Source: JAIXWP01 sp041391745
GTDB taxonomy: Bacteria; Bacteroidota; Bacteroidia; Flavobacteriales_D; Sanyastnellaceae
Assembly (NCBI GenBank): GCA_041391745.1
Contig: JAWKNK010000018.1
Coordinates: 5,479-69,478, forward strand
Direction: 5' to 3'
Length of the DNA: 64,000 nucleotides
Position 1 is the first letter of the stretch; each line of letters starts with the position of its first letter. The notes under the pieces are model-generated. The model worked only from the letters and a program-made list of their open reading frames with translations, searched no databases and was not told the origin of the DNA. Shown here in pieces: positions 37,459 through 47,746 of the stretch. The translations under genes and the position numbers were made by a program.

Positions 37459-39354
37459 GCTGCAATACCAAAGAAGACTTGGGAGCAATTTCCAAGTTTT
37501 CTTTTAGTACAATGGCTTGTCCTGAAATGATGTCTACTCCTAAGGCATAGTCGTGAAGGCTTTCAGCGAATCTTGAAAGCTTGATTTCTTTGCTCTCGTC
37601 ATTCAAATTGTGAACGACCATCACTGCATTTTTTTCATCATACCTGAAATAGATGTAGGTGTTGTCTTCAGGTACAAACTGTTTTAGATTGGCGTCTTTG
37701 AGCCACTTGTTTTCATTCCGCCATTGCATCATGCGCTGCACGAAAAGAAAGGCTTCCAATTCTTTTCCCTCTAAATTTTTACTGTCGAATTTGTTTATTG
37801 AATCCCCGGCCCATCCGCCTGGGAAATCTTCACGAACAAGTGCATCTGGATTTGCATAATTTTTCATTAAAAATTCATGTCCATAATAAATGCAAGGAAT
37901 TCCTCTCAAGGTAAAGAGCATTGTATTCGCGATTTTCCATTTTGCAAAATCCTCATTTATTACACTATAAAATCTGCTTAAATCATGATTGTCTAGGAAG
38001 GTCACATTTCGTGAGGGTTTTTCATATAAAAAGTCATGCGAAAGCGTCAATTCAATTCTTCTCAATCCTTCTTCCCAACCGAAGTTTTCGTTGAGACCCT
38101 TAGTGATTGCGAAATACAATTGAAAATCTGTAACACCATCCAAGTTTGAATTGAATGATTTATTCAATCCATTGTTTTCAGTATACCAAGCTTGAATAGG
38201 GGAGCCTTGAACCCAAGTTTCACCAAATAGTAAAAAGTGGGGGTACTCTTTTTTAATAGCTGTATTGAGATCACTCATGAATTTTTGATCGGGGTAAGAA
38301 TAGGTGTCGATTCGAAAAGCATCGATTCCTGAATATTCAATCCACCAAATAGAGTTTTGAATGAGATATTTAGCCAAATGTGGATCTTGCTGATTCAAAT
38401 CAGGCATATGGTTGTCGAACCATCCATTGAGCATTGTGTTTCTGTCGATATCACTAGCATAAGGGTCCATAAGTGTTTCCGCGCGGTAGTTGGTGCGCAC
38501 AAATTCTTTAGACCAGTGAAACCAATTGCTATCAGGTAGCGCTTTAAAAAGCTTGTGTTCTAATCCCCAGTGGTTGTACACCACGTCCCACACCATTTTG
38601 ATTCCGTTTTCATGGCATTTTTGAGTGAGATTTTTAAAATCCTCATTCGTGCCGAATCTCCTGTCTATAAGGTAGGAGTCGGTTGCTGCATAGCCGTGGT
38701 AGCTTTCTTTCTTTTGATCATTTTCAAGGAGAGGGTTAATCCAAAGAGCTGTAATTCCTAAGTTTTTAATGTAGTCAATGCGGTTTTCGATTCCTTTGAT
38801 ATCACCGCCATGACGAAGTTTAATTCCTGTTCGATCTGCATTAGGTTCGTTCATTGCTGGGTTGTTGTCATTCGATGGGTCGCCATTCGAAAAGCGATCG
38901 GGAAACAACAAGTACATGTTGTCGCTTTGATCCAGACCTGTTGGGGAGTAAGAGTTGTTTTCCAAGATGGGAAATGCCACGAAGGTTCCTTTTTTAGCAT
39001 CAACTGGTGTAATTTTAAAGTAAAGCGTTTCAGGCATTTGATTGGCTGAAATTCCGATGCTTACATAAACAAAGTCCTTGTTTTTAGCGGGTTCAACAGA
39101 AGTAATTCGTGTGCTTATCGACGTTGTTTTTTTATCATATTGAAATAGCTCAATGGTCGCATTTGCAATGTTTTGACCCTGAAACAAGAGTTCAATATTG
39201 TTCATTTTCATGCTCGTCCACCAGTTAGCAGGCTGAATAGTAGTCTGGTAGACTTCTTTTTAATTGCAAAAGTCGTTAGGGAAATGACGGTGAAAACTGT
39301 AGAAATCAAGCACTTAATAGCACTTTGTTTATAATCTCTTTTTGAAAATTTCAT
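37448..39354 (-). CDS. Secreted GH13 alpha-amylase / cyclomaltodextrinase-like enzyme (frameshifted start)
   Basis: About 635 residues. The true start is ATG 39354 (MKFSKRDYKQSAIKCLISTV, FTVISLTTFAIKK, a signal peptide). A missing base in an A-run at about 39255 moves the frame to VYQTTIQPANWWTSMKMNNI, the PANWW motif of the cyclomaltodextrinase N-terminal domain. The TIM barrel shows YLLFPDRFSNGDPSNDN, HGGDIKGIENRIDYIKNLGI, WDVVYNH, DAFRIDTYSY (nucleophile Asp), FGETWVQG (acid Glu) and TFLDNHDLSRFY (third Asp). It hydrolyses alpha-1,4-glucans outside the cytoplasm. It is divergent from a T9SS protein with four starch-binding-like repeats. Confidence 0.9.
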
Positions 39355-39363
39355 ATGAGGTTG

Positions 39364-39391
39364 TTGTAAATGTCGAAAATAATTACATTTG
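39364..39391 (+). promoter_or_regulatory. Promoter of the four-repeat T9SS gene
   Basis: TTG (39364-39366), 17-base spacer, TACATTTG (39384-39391), a full match to the Bacteroidota consensus. It ends 48 bases before the ATG at 39440, in the 85-base divergent gap to the amylase gene. Confidence 0.65.
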
Positions 39392-39439
39392 GAAAGTGTT
39401 AAAAGTACACCAAGTATAAAACCCAAACAAACAAAACCT

Positions 39440-41239
39440 ATGAAAAAAATCTACACAATGCTTTTTGCGATGTTAGCTTTTGGTGCCCTCAACGCTCAGG
39501 TGATGGTAACACTAAATGTTGACATGATGAATGAGACAGTGAGTCCAAATGGAGTTCACGTTGCAGGTAATTTCAATGACTTCGACTACGATGGAAATGC
39601 TGAAAACCCTGATTATGTGAACTGGGATCCTGCTGCTCACGAAATGACGGATATGGGTGGTGGATTATATTCTATCACTTTCATGTTAGTACCAGGTACT
39701 TACGAGTACAAATTCATCAACGGTAACGATTGGCCAGACAACGAAGTAGTTCCAAACGCTTGCTCTGTAAGCTTAGACAATGGTAATCGCTTCGTGGTAG
39801 TTGGCGAAGAAATGGTTGAAATTGATCCAATTTGCTTCGGCGAATGTGCATTCTGCGGAGAAAGCGTAGTACGTTTCCGTGTTGATATGTCATTGGTTGA
39901 TGAAGATGGAGATGGAACTCCTGGTGAGCCTGGTGAAGATATTTGGCCTGATGGCGTATCAGTAGCTGGTGACTTCCAAAACCCATTCGGAGACGAAGGT
40001 GACTGGACTCCTGGTATGATTTGGTTGACTGACCCGGACGGCGATATGATTTATGAAGCGAACTACAACGTTGGTTCAATGACTTCAATTGTTTACAAGT
40101 TCATCAACGGTAACGATTGGATTTATCCAAACGAAAACGTTTCAGGCGACTGTTCTGACGGTGGTGGAAACAGACTTACCGCTATTGCTGGTTCAACAGT
40201 TCTACCAGTAGTTTGCTGGAGCTCTTGTGGTTCTTGCGTGGCACCGACTCCTGTAACTTTTAATGTTAACATGGCTCTTCAAACAGTATCTCCAAACGGA
40301 GTTCACTTAGCTGGTTCATTTGGATCTTCAGGATATCCAAACTGGTCTCCAGGTGAAATTGAAATGACAGACGGCGACGGTGATGGTATTTACAGTGTAA
40401 CATTAAACCTTCAGCAAGGAGACTACCAATACAAATTTGTAAATGGTAACAACTGGGATGGTCCAGACAACTCAAATGAATCTGTACCTGGTGAATGTTC
40501 TTCTGGTGGAAACCGTGGTATTACAGTTGGTGAAGAAGAAGCGTCGGTAACATATTGTTACAATCAATGTACATCAGATTGTATTGCTGATCCAGATCCA
40601 GCCACAGTTACTTTCCAAGTAGACATGTCTAGCACAGCTCCAAGCGCAGAAGGTGTTTGGTTGATTTCTGGTGCTACTAACCCACAGTGGCAGGCAGGTG
40701 CGGTTCAAATGACTGATGATGATGGTGATATGATTTACACTTGTAGCTTCTTGATTTCAGGACCAGCAGCAGTACTTTACAAATTCGTTAATGGGGATGT
40801 AAGTAACTCGGCAAACGACGAAGGTGTACCTTCAGGTTCTACTGGCGGTATTGCTGATTGCGCTATTGAAAATGGACTTGGTGGTTACAACAGAACCTTC
40901 AACAGATCAGGAGTGGATGAAACTATATCTTCTGTATGTTTCAACGAATGCGCTCCATGTATCGTATCTGTAGAAGAAAATGATTTCGTTGGAAATCTCT
41001 CTATCTATCCAGTTCCAGCTTCTGATATGTTGACAATCAATTTCAACACAGCAGTAGCTAATGCAGTTGAAATTAGCCTTATCAACAACCTCGGACAAGT
41101 AGTTCGTGTTAAAAACCTTGGAACAGTTTCAGGTTCACGCACTATTCAAATGGATGTTAATGGTTTAGCTTCAGGAATTTACGCTCTTCAATTCAGCAAT
41201 GGATCACAGCGCGTAGTGAAGACTATTTCAGTGAAATAA
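39440..41239 (+). CDS. T9SS-secreted protein with four starch-binding-like (CBM20/48-type) repeats
   Basis: 599 residues from ATG 39440, chosen because it gives the signal peptide MKKIYTMLFAMLAFGALNAQ. Four ~110-120-residue repeats follow (about 20-135, 140-265, 270-375, 385-505). Each has a V-x-V/N-DM strand, 'GVHVAGNF' or equivalent, a 'MTDxxGDGIYS' turn and 'YEYKFINGNDW', the pattern of glycogen/starch-binding E-set modules. The repeats end in Cys-rich turns (CFGECAFCGES, CWSSCGSC, CFNECAPC). Residues ~520-599 are a type A T9SS sorting domain (NLSIYPVPASDML). It probably acts at the surface; partnership with the divergent amylase is inference. Confidence 0.88.
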   Translation: MKKIYTMLFAMLAFGALNAQVMVTLNVDMMNETVSPNGVHVAGNFNDFDYDGNAENPDYVNWDPAAHEMTDMGGGLYSITFMLVPGTYEYKFINGNDWPDNEVVPNACSVSLDNGNRFVVVGEEMVEIDPICFGECAFCGESVVRFRVDMSLVDEDGDGTPGEPGEDIWPDGVSVAGDFQNPFGDEGDWTPGMIWLTDPDGDMIYEANYNVGSMTSIVYKFINGNDWIYPNENVSGDCSDGGGNRLTAIAGSTVLPVVCWSSCGSCVAPTPVTFNVNMALQTVSPNGVHLAGSFGSSGYPNWSPGEIEMTDGDGDGIYSVTLNLQQGDYQYKFVNGNNWDGPDNSNESVPGECSSGGNRGITVGEEEASVTYCYNQCTSDCIADPDPATVTFQVDMSSTAPSAEGVWLISGATNPQWQAGAVQMTDDDGDMIYTCSFLISGPAAVLYKFVNGDVSNSANDEGVPSGSTGGIADCAIENGLGGYNRTFNRSGVDETISSVCFNECAPCIVSVEENDFVGNLSIYPVPASDMLTINFNTAVANAVEISLINNLGQVVRVKNLGTVSGSRTIQMDVNGLASGIYALQFSNGSQRVVKTISVK

Positions 41240-41262
41240 TTGAATTTTAATATTCGCAAAGG

Positions 41263-41296
41263 AGCCCTCTGGAAATTCCAGAGGGCTTTTTTTTTT
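41263..41296 (+). terminator. Rho-independent terminator
   Basis: Ten-base-pair stem AGCCCTCTGG / CCAGAGGGCT (41263-41272 and 41278-41287), loop AAATT, then a run of T. It ends the four-repeat gene. Confidence 0.92.
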
Positions 41297-41358
41297 GTTC
41301 ATAAATGTTCAAAAACCAAGTTTTTTACACAGAGTGTTTCAAATTTGAGCATATCGTT

Positions 41359-41366
41359 TATATTTG
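41359..41366 (+). promoter_or_regulatory. -7 element of the 41409 gene
   Basis: TATATTTG, a full match to TAnnTTTG, 42 bases before the ATG. No clear TTG lies at the standard distance upstream. Confidence 0.45.
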
Positions 41367-41408
41367 GCGTGATAATCTTAATCACCTTATACCAAAATCA
41401 AACATCAC

Positions 41409-43940
41409 ATGAAGAAACATTTACTTACGCTTTTTGCAGCAGGTTTTCTTAGTGCAGTGAGTATGGCGCAAGTAGTAGGAATCACCATTGAGCCGTTTTA
41501 CACGGACGATGGAACAGTCGCTGGCTATCCTACGGGCTACACTACTTATCGAATTTATGCCGACGTTACAGACCCGAACGATTTGGTTCTAGGGGTTGCT
41601 GGTTTCAACGAGGCACCATTAGCTTTGAACGTTCCAGACGGAATTTGGAGCCATCCAGAGCCATCAGGTGTTGAAGCAGATGAAAATAACTGTAATTTGT
41701 ATTCAGTGTTTCCAGCTTTACAATATGACTCTTATGTAACTGTAGGTCGTACTTGTAACACAGATCCAGGTGGGGATATCTTCTCAGTAGAGGATGGAGC
41801 TCAACCTTGGAGATCAAAATTTGATACTAACCCAGTTGGTGACGGAAACATTTTGTTGAACACTACCATCGGTGGTGCTTGGCAGTGTCTTCCAAGTGAT
41901 CCAAGCGGAAATATTTATACAAACGTTGTTGCTGGTGACGATTATCGCGTTTTGATTGCACAAATTACTACTTCAGGTAGCATTTGTGGATCTTTCAACG
42001 TAGTAGGTCGTGCAGCAGGTACAACAGGTAGCCAAACTGCTACTTCTTTGGCATTTGGTACTGGTGACTGCGGTCTTCCAGGTTGTACTAACCCAGATGC
42101 ATTGAACTACGATCCAGATGCAGGATTCAACAACGGTACTTGCTTAATGCCATGTTCACTTGAGTTCGCAGAAGTTACTATCGTTAACCCAACTTGTTTT
42201 GGCGATAATAACGGATCATTCACTGTAGTTGCAGGTGGTAACCAAGACATCGTTGAAATTGAAATCAACGGTGGTGATGCATTTCCTATCAACTCAGGTT
42301 CTTATTCTATGAACGGTTTAGGTGAAGGTTCTTATACTGTAACTATCCGTGATAGAAAATTTGAAAATGAATTGTTCAACCCAGGTGGTGCTTACGGTTC
42401 ATGTGAAGCTACAGAATTCATTGAAATCTACACTGCACCTATCGAGTTTGGTTCAATTACAACGTCAAACGTTACTTGTGGTGGCGATAATGATGGTTGC
42501 GCTTCAACTTCTTTCACTGGTGGTGAGGGCACTGTTATGTTTACTATTCACATGGCAGCTAGCGGAAACGCTTTAACTGATGAGAATGGTGATGACATTA
42601 TGCTTCCTACAGCAGAGTATTGTGGATTTGGTGGTGGAAACTACTATTTCATGGCTCAGGATGAAAACGGATGTACTGCACAATCAAACAACTTCAGCAT
42701 CGTATCACCTCCTACCTTGAATATCCTTCTTGGAAATGGAGTGGATGCAACTTGTTTTAACTCTCCAAATGCTACACAAGTATTTAGCTGGAGCGGTGGA
42801 ACTGGTGACGTTGATTGGAGCATGGAAGATGATGGTGTTTATGACATCGAAGGAAATCCATCTAACTTAGTATTGACAGGTCTTACTCCGGGAACATATA
42901 TGTTATATGGTCAAGATACAAACGGATGTACAGCTTCTTTGGAATATACTATCGACGGAGGTCCAGCAATTACTGCTGAAACAACTGTGATGACTCCAAC
43001 ATGTGCTGGCAACGAAGATGCTACTGTATCAATCGCTGCTGCTGGTGGAACTGGTATTCTTCTTTATGACTGGGCTTGTGAAGGAAATTATTCTTCTCAA
43101 GATTTGTTCGGTCCGCTTGCTCTGGAATGTACTCTATCTGCGTTCAGGACGAAGCAGGTTGTACTTTGACTGTTGACGTTGAAGTTGTAGATGCTGAAGC
43201 TGTAATGGCTGAAGTAACTTCTATGAGCATTTCATGTAATGGTGAGCAGGATGGTTCTATCTCTGTAAGCGCTATGGGTGGTACAGGTACTTATACTTAT
43301 AGCATTGATGGAGTAAACTTACCAAGACGATGCAAACTTTACAGGTCTTGCTGCTGGTCCTTATGATGTATATGTAATGGATAGCAACAACTGTGAGTAT
43401 TCAATGATGGAAGCTGCTACAATTTCAGAACCAGAAGTGTTGGCTGTTACACTTGATGATTTCGGTGGTGACGGTGGAAACAACGACGGTTTTGTAAACG
43501 TAACTGTTACTGGTGGTACTCCTGATTATGTTTACACATGGTCTGATGGTCAAGGTTTCACTTCAGGTGATGAAGACCTTGCAGGTGTTGGTGTTGGTAC
43601 TTACACACTATCTGTAACTGACGCAAACGGTTGTTCAGTTGATATGACTGCTAGTGCAACTATCACAGGTATCAACGAAATCGTTGACGGTGTTAGCTTC
43701 ACGATCAATCCAAACCCAACTAACGGTAAATTCTTCTTGAATGTTCAAGGTCTTTCTGGTCAAAAGTTGACTTATAAAGTTCTTGACACTACAGGTCGCT
43801 TGATTGCTTCTAAAGAACTTGGAAACAACAGCGGAAACAGAATGGAACAGGTTGACGTAACTGGCGTTGCAGCTGGTGTTTACTATGTTCAATTGATCGT
43901 TGGTGAAAACGTAGGAACAATCAAATTGGTGAAAAACTAA
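41409..43940 (+). CDS. Large T9SS-secreted protein with SprB-like repeats (two frameshifts)
   Basis: About 843 residues after joining breaks at about 43115 and 43322. Signal peptide ending VSMAQ. The N-terminal domain (20-215) is shared with the 31688 protein (TTYRIYADV, LQYDSYVTVGRTC), followed by GCTNPDALNYDPDAGFNNGT then C. Then come repeated SprB-type modules with 'NPTCFGDNNGSFTVVAGG', 'NVTCGGDNDGCASTSFTGGE', 'TPTCAGNEDATVSIAAAGGT' and 'MSISCNGEQDGSISVSAMGG', each ending like 'GTYMLYGQDTNGCTAS'. The C-terminus is a type A sorting domain (FTINPNPTNGKFFLNVQ). SprB-like repeats occur in gliding adhesins; a surface adhesin role is likely but unproven. Confidence 0.87.
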
Positions 43941-43965
43941 TTTAGATTAGATAATACTTAAGTAA

Positions 43966-43998
43966 AGCCTCCCCAACCATTGGTTGGGGAGGCTTTTT
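43966..43998 (+). terminator. Rho-independent terminator
   Basis: Thirteen-base-pair stem AGCCTCCCCAACC / GGTTGGGGAGGCT (43966-43978, 43982-43994), loop ATT, then TTTTT. 26 bases after the stop at 43940. Confidence 0.93.
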
Positions 43999-44135
43999 GT
44001 TTTGGTGCAACTTAGCCCTTCAAGAATTGGTCAATATTTTCGATAACAATGTATTATCCTATTGATAATGTGGACGTTTATCACTATTATTACAACTTGA
44101 AACCAAACCAATTAATTATGAACCCAACTTCTACA

Positions 44136-46865
44136 ATGAAAAAATCTCTTTTCACTGCAGCGGCAATTTTGATGGGTGGTACAATGATTAACGCACAAGT
44201 TACCTTCAGCGGCGTTACTACTGGACTACAAACCATTTCTTCAAGCAGCTATGCGGATTGCGCAGCAGACATGAACAAAGACGGTCTTGATGACATTGTT
44301 CGTGTTACCTCTAGCGGTATTTACATCGATTTTCAAAACCCTGATGGATCGTTTACTCCATTCTTTCAGGCGATGAGTTTGCAGAATCTTCCTTCTTGGA
44401 GTATCTGCGCTGCAGATATCGATGGAAATGGCCATACAGACCTTCTAATGGGTGCTGGTAATGCTGTTTCATTCGTGTATGCGAATGCTGACGGTACGGC
44501 TTTCTATGAAGATGCTCAACCAGAATATATCTTCTCTCAAAGAAGTACTTTCTCTGATATTGATAATGATGGAAATCTAGACTCATTTGTATGTCACGAC
44601 GTTGATCAAAGCCATGCTTATAGAAATGTTGGTGGAATACTAGACTTGGATATTAGCTTACTTCCAACATTGGATGTTGGAGGTAACTACGCTGCTATTT
44701 GGGTGGATTATGACAATGACTACGATTCAGATTTATATATCACCAAGTGTCGCGGTGGAGCTGCTGTAGGTGATCCACAACGTATCAACTTGTTGTACAG
44801 AAATAATGGCGACGGTACCTTCACTAGTGTTGGACCAGAAGCGAACATGAATGATGGTGACCAAAGTTGGGCTACTACGTTTGAAGATTTTGATAACGAT
44901 GGTGACTTCGATGCATTCACTGTAAACCACGCTTTCGCTAATCGTTTTATGAGAAACAACGGTGACGGAACATTTACTGATATCATTGGCACAACGGGAA
45001 TAAATGCTGCTGACCTTGGAGCATGGAACTGTGACGCTGGTGACTTTGATAACAATGGATTTATCGATATTTTCTCTGAAATGTCGAATGAAATGTATTG
45101 GAACAACGGTGATGGAACTTTCACTGGTGCTTCATTGTCTTTCAATAGCGGTGGCATCGGTGACTTCAACGATGATGGCTTCCTAGACGTAATTGCAGGA
45201 AATACGAGATACATGAACAATGCTAACTCAAACAACTGGGTGAAATTTGATCTTGAAGGTATCGTATCAAACAAAGACGCTATTGGAGCAAGAGTAGAAA
45301 TCTTTGGTGCTTGGGGAATTCAAGTGCGTGAAGTAAGAGCGGGTGAAAGCTTCGATCCTTCTTCTTCATTGATTACACATTTCGGTCTTGGATCCGCTTC
45401 TGCAATTGACCAAGTGGTAATTCACTGGCCAAGTGGAATGATCACTTCTGTTCAGAATCCTGCTATCAATCAAACGCATCACGTATTGGAGTCTACATGT
45501 ATTCTCGATCCAGTTGCTATCACGGTAGAAGGTGAATCAACACAAATTTGTCAAGGAGAGACGTTGGTGCTTACCGCTCCAAACGGAGATTCTTATGCAT
45601 GGAGCAATGGCGCAACTACTCAATCAAACAACATCACACAATCAGGAAACTACAGTGTGTATGTATTCGATGCTGAAGGTTGCGTTGCTTCATCAAACGT
45701 TGTAAATGTAAATGTGATTACAGAGGAAACTCCTATTGTTTCTGCACAAGGCGAAACGATGTTTTGTCAAGGTGGAAGCGTAGTATTGACTTCTACAATT
45801 GGCGATAACTACGACTGGAGCGAAGGAACACAAGGAAGTCCAACAATCGAGGTATCAGAATCGGGAATGTACCATGTCAATGTTGACGGTACATGTTCAG
45901 GTCTGCCACTTCAATCAAATGAAATTGAAATCATCGTATTATCAGCTCCAGCTCCAGAAGTTACGGATGTTCAAATTGGAGAACCTGGCTCTGCTGAATT
46001 GACAGCAACAGGTACGAATGTGGAATGGTTTGCGACTGAGACATCAACTGAAGTATTGGCTACAGGCAACACTTACAATACACCAATCGTTGATTCACAA
46101 GCTTCATACTGGGTGCAATCTACAACAGAGCATCCAGGTGAAATTGAAAACGGAGGAAAGTTGGACATCACTGGTAATGGTGGATTGCCATCACAAGGCG
46201 GTGTGCTTTATTTCAACGCTTCTGAAGCATTTACATTGAATCAAGTAACTTGTTATGTACCTGCTGAGGGTTTGGCTGGAAACAGAACAATTGTCCTTTA
46301 CAATGCTGCTGGAACAGTATTGGCTCAGACTGTTGTTAATCTTCCAATCGGAACTACTGTAGTTGATTTGAACTTCGCGGTTCCTGCAGGAACTGGACAC
46401 CAAATCGGATGTTTGGAAAATAACTTGTTCCGTAACAGCGGAGGGGTTTCTTATCCATATGCAATTGGCACAGTTGGTGAAATCACAGGAAGCACTTTCG
46501 GAGCTTCTTACTACTACTATTTTTATGATTGGAAAACTCAAAAGGCTTCATTTGAATGTGTGAGCCCAAGAGTAGAAGTAAACGTAACAGTAGTTGGTGT
46601 TGACGAACTTTCTGAAAATCCACTTGGATTGAACATTTATCCAAACCCAGTTGAAAATACACTTTCAGTTTCTACAAATGCCGACCTTCAAAACGCGGTA
46701 TTGCGTGTAACTGATGTAACTGGCAGATTGGTGATTGAAAGAAAATTAACCAATGCAAATCGTGTTCAAATGCAATTGGATTTGAATGATCTTAATGCAG
46801 GTTTATATCACTTGAGCATCACTCAGGATGGATTCACCTCAGAGAAGGAATTTGTAAAGCTTTAA
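44136..46865 (+). CDS. T9SS-secreted FG-GAP/ASPIC-UnbV repeat protein
   Basis: About 909 residues from ATG 44136 (MKKSLFTAAAILMGGTMINA); ATG 44118 is an alternative start. Residues 20-370 are FG-GAP/VCBS repeats with Asp-rich calcium-type loops (AADMNKDGLDDIVR, AADIDGNGHTDLLM, FSDIDNDGNLDSF, WVDYDNDYDSDLYIT, FEDFDNDGDFDAF). An ASPIC/UnbV domain follows at about 380-460 (GARVEIFGAWGIQVREVRAG, ITHFGLGSASAIDQVVIHWP). Then come Ig-like modules (ICQGETLVLTAPNGDSYAWS, FCQGGSVVLTSTIGDNYDWS), a galactose-binding-like region and a type A sorting domain (LNIYPNPVENTLSVS). It is probably a calcium-stabilised surface protein; ligand unknown. Confidence 0.9.
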   Translation: MKKSLFTAAAILMGGTMINAQVTFSGVTTGLQTISSSSYADCAADMNKDGLDDIVRVTSSGIYIDFQNPDGSFTPFFQAMSLQNLPSWSICAADIDGNGHTDLLMGAGNAVSFVYANADGTAFYEDAQPEYIFSQRSTFSDIDNDGNLDSFVCHDVDQSHAYRNVGGILDLDISLLPTLDVGGNYAAIWVDYDNDYDSDLYITKCRGGAAVGDPQRINLLYRNNGDGTFTSVGPEANMNDGDQSWATTFEDFDNDGDFDAFTVNHAFANRFMRNNGDGTFTDIIGTTGINAADLGAWNCDAGDFDNNGFIDIFSEMSNEMYWNNGDGTFTGASLSFNSGGIGDFNDDGFLDVIAGNTRYMNNANSNNWVKFDLEGIVSNKDAIGARVEIFGAWGIQVREVRAGESFDPSSSLITHFGLGSASAIDQVVIHWPSGMITSVQNPAINQTHHVLESTCILDPVAITVEGESTQICQGETLVLTAPNGDSYAWSNGATTQSNNITQSGNYSVYVFDAEGCVASSNVVNVNVITEETPIVSAQGETMFCQGGSVVLTSTIGDNYDWSEGTQGSPTIEVSESGMYHVNVDGTCSGLPLQSNEIEIIVLSAPAPEVTDVQIGEPGSAELTATGTNVEWFATETSTEVLATGNTYNTPIVDSQASYWVQSTTEHPGEIENGGKLDITGNGGLPSQGGVLYFNASEAFTLNQVTCYVPAEGLAGNRTIVLYNAAGTVLAQTVVNLPIGTTVVDLNFAVPAGTGHQIGCLENNLFRNSGGVSYPYAIGTVGEITGSTFGASYYYYFYDWKTQKASFECVSPRVEVNVTVVGVDELSENPLGLNIYPNPVENTLSVSTNADLQNAVLRVTDVTGRLVIERKLTNANRVQMQLDLNDLNAGLYHLSITQDGFTSEKEFVKL

Positions 46866-46884
46866 TAGTTTTCTATCCAATAAA

Positions 46885-46917
46885 AGCCCTCTCGAACTCG
46901 TTTCGGGAGGGCTTTTA
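46885..46917 (+). terminator. Rho-independent terminator
   Basis: AGCCCTCTCGAA pairs imperfectly with TTCGGGAGGGCT around CTCGTT, followed by TTTTA. 20 bases after the T9SS gene. Confidence 0.85.
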
Positions 46918-46923
46918 CATTTG

Positions 46924-47042
46924 TGGCTCATGGCTCATGGTTTTTGGTTCGTGGTTCATGGCTCATGGTTCCTGATCCCGAATCCAGTTCGGGACGAAGG
47001 ATGATTCGTGATTCATGATTCATAATTCATGATTCATGATTT
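46924..47042. repeat. Heptamer tract (TGGCTCA / TGATTCA)
   Basis: TGGCTCA, TGGTTCA and TGATTCA-type 7-mers on both sides of a REP-like hairpin. It resembles 12713-12752 and, as there, follows a terminator. A run of CTCTCCAA/CTCTTCCAA units continues to 47090 and reappears at 47705-47745. Confidence 0.7.
46976..46994. repeat. REP-like hairpin TCCCGAA-TCCAG-TTCGGGA
   Basis: Seven-base-pair perfect stem, same arms as the hairpin inserted in the Rhs gene at 9594-9612. Confidence 0.75.
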
Positions 47043-47093
47043 ATTCTCAAACTCTCCAACAATTCCAAACTCTCCAACTCTTCCAATTTTAAA

Positions 47094-47681
47094 ATGAAAA
47101 AAGTAAAATACATCGTAGTCCTATTATTAGCAGTGTTTGCTGGGATCTGGACATTCAAAAAGTACAATATTAACTCGAGTCATGAAGTAGGTGATGTTTT
47201 GGATTCTCTTAATCATGTATATGTATATTATAATGGAGGAGTGGACCATGTTTCTGGGAGGAATACAACAAAGGAAGGCTACAATCTTGGGCTGAAATAT
47301 CAATGCGTCGAATTTGTAAAGAGATACTATTATGAATACTTGAATCATAAGATGCCTGATAGTTATGGTAATGCGAAGGATTTTTACTCTGCAGAATTAG
47401 GAGATGGTCAACGAAATAAGAGTAGAGGGCTTAAACAATGTTCAAATCCGAGTAGCTTCAGACCTAAAGTAAATGACTTGCTGATTTTTGATGGAAGTGT
47501 ATTTAATAGATTCGGCCATGTGGCAATAGTTTCTGAAGTGACAGAAAAGGATATTGAAATTATCCAACAGAACCCGGGCCCTTTTTCAAATTCTAGAGAA
47601 CGTTTTACTTTGGAACGTATAGAAAATAAATGGTACATTAACCATGGAAGAATTGTAGGCTGGCTTAGAAAAGAGGTGTAA
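47094..47681 (+). CDS. CHAP-domain amidase/peptidase, exported or membrane-anchored
   Basis: 195 residues. One N-terminal hydrophobic segment (IVVLLLAVFAGIWTF) serves as signal or anchor. The CHAP domain shows YQCVEFVKRYYYEY with catalytic Cys71, DLLIFDGS, FGHVAIVSEV with His near residue 141, and IIQQNPGPF supplying the third polar residue. CHAP enzymes cut peptidoglycan peptides or act as amidases on small peptides. A cell-wall role in the periplasm is likely. It stands alone after a repeat tract; no operon partner. Confidence 0.82.
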   Translation: MKKVKYIVVLLLAVFAGIWTFKKYNINSSHEVGDVLDSLNHVYVYYNGGVDHVSGRNTTKEGYNLGLKYQCVEFVKRYYYEYLNHKMPDSYGNAKDFYSAELGDGQRNKSRGLKQCSNPSSFRPKVNDLLIFDGSVFNRFGHVAIVSEVTEKDIEIIQQNPGPFSNSRERFTLERIENKWYINHGRIVGWLRKEV

Positions 47682-47746
47682 AGTCCAAAATTATTCTTCG
47701 TTCCCACACTTCCACTCTCTCCAACATCTCCAAAATTTCCAAAGAG

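Noticed and set aside
39208..39426. A separate 72-residue gene upstream of the amylase
   Set aside because: Its middle is the amylase signal peptide; a one-base break in an A-run separates it from the PANWW domain.
44720..45274. A 184-residue minus-strand frame
   Set aside because: It is a shadow of the Asp-rich FG-GAP repeats of the plus-strand gene and has no protein-like features.
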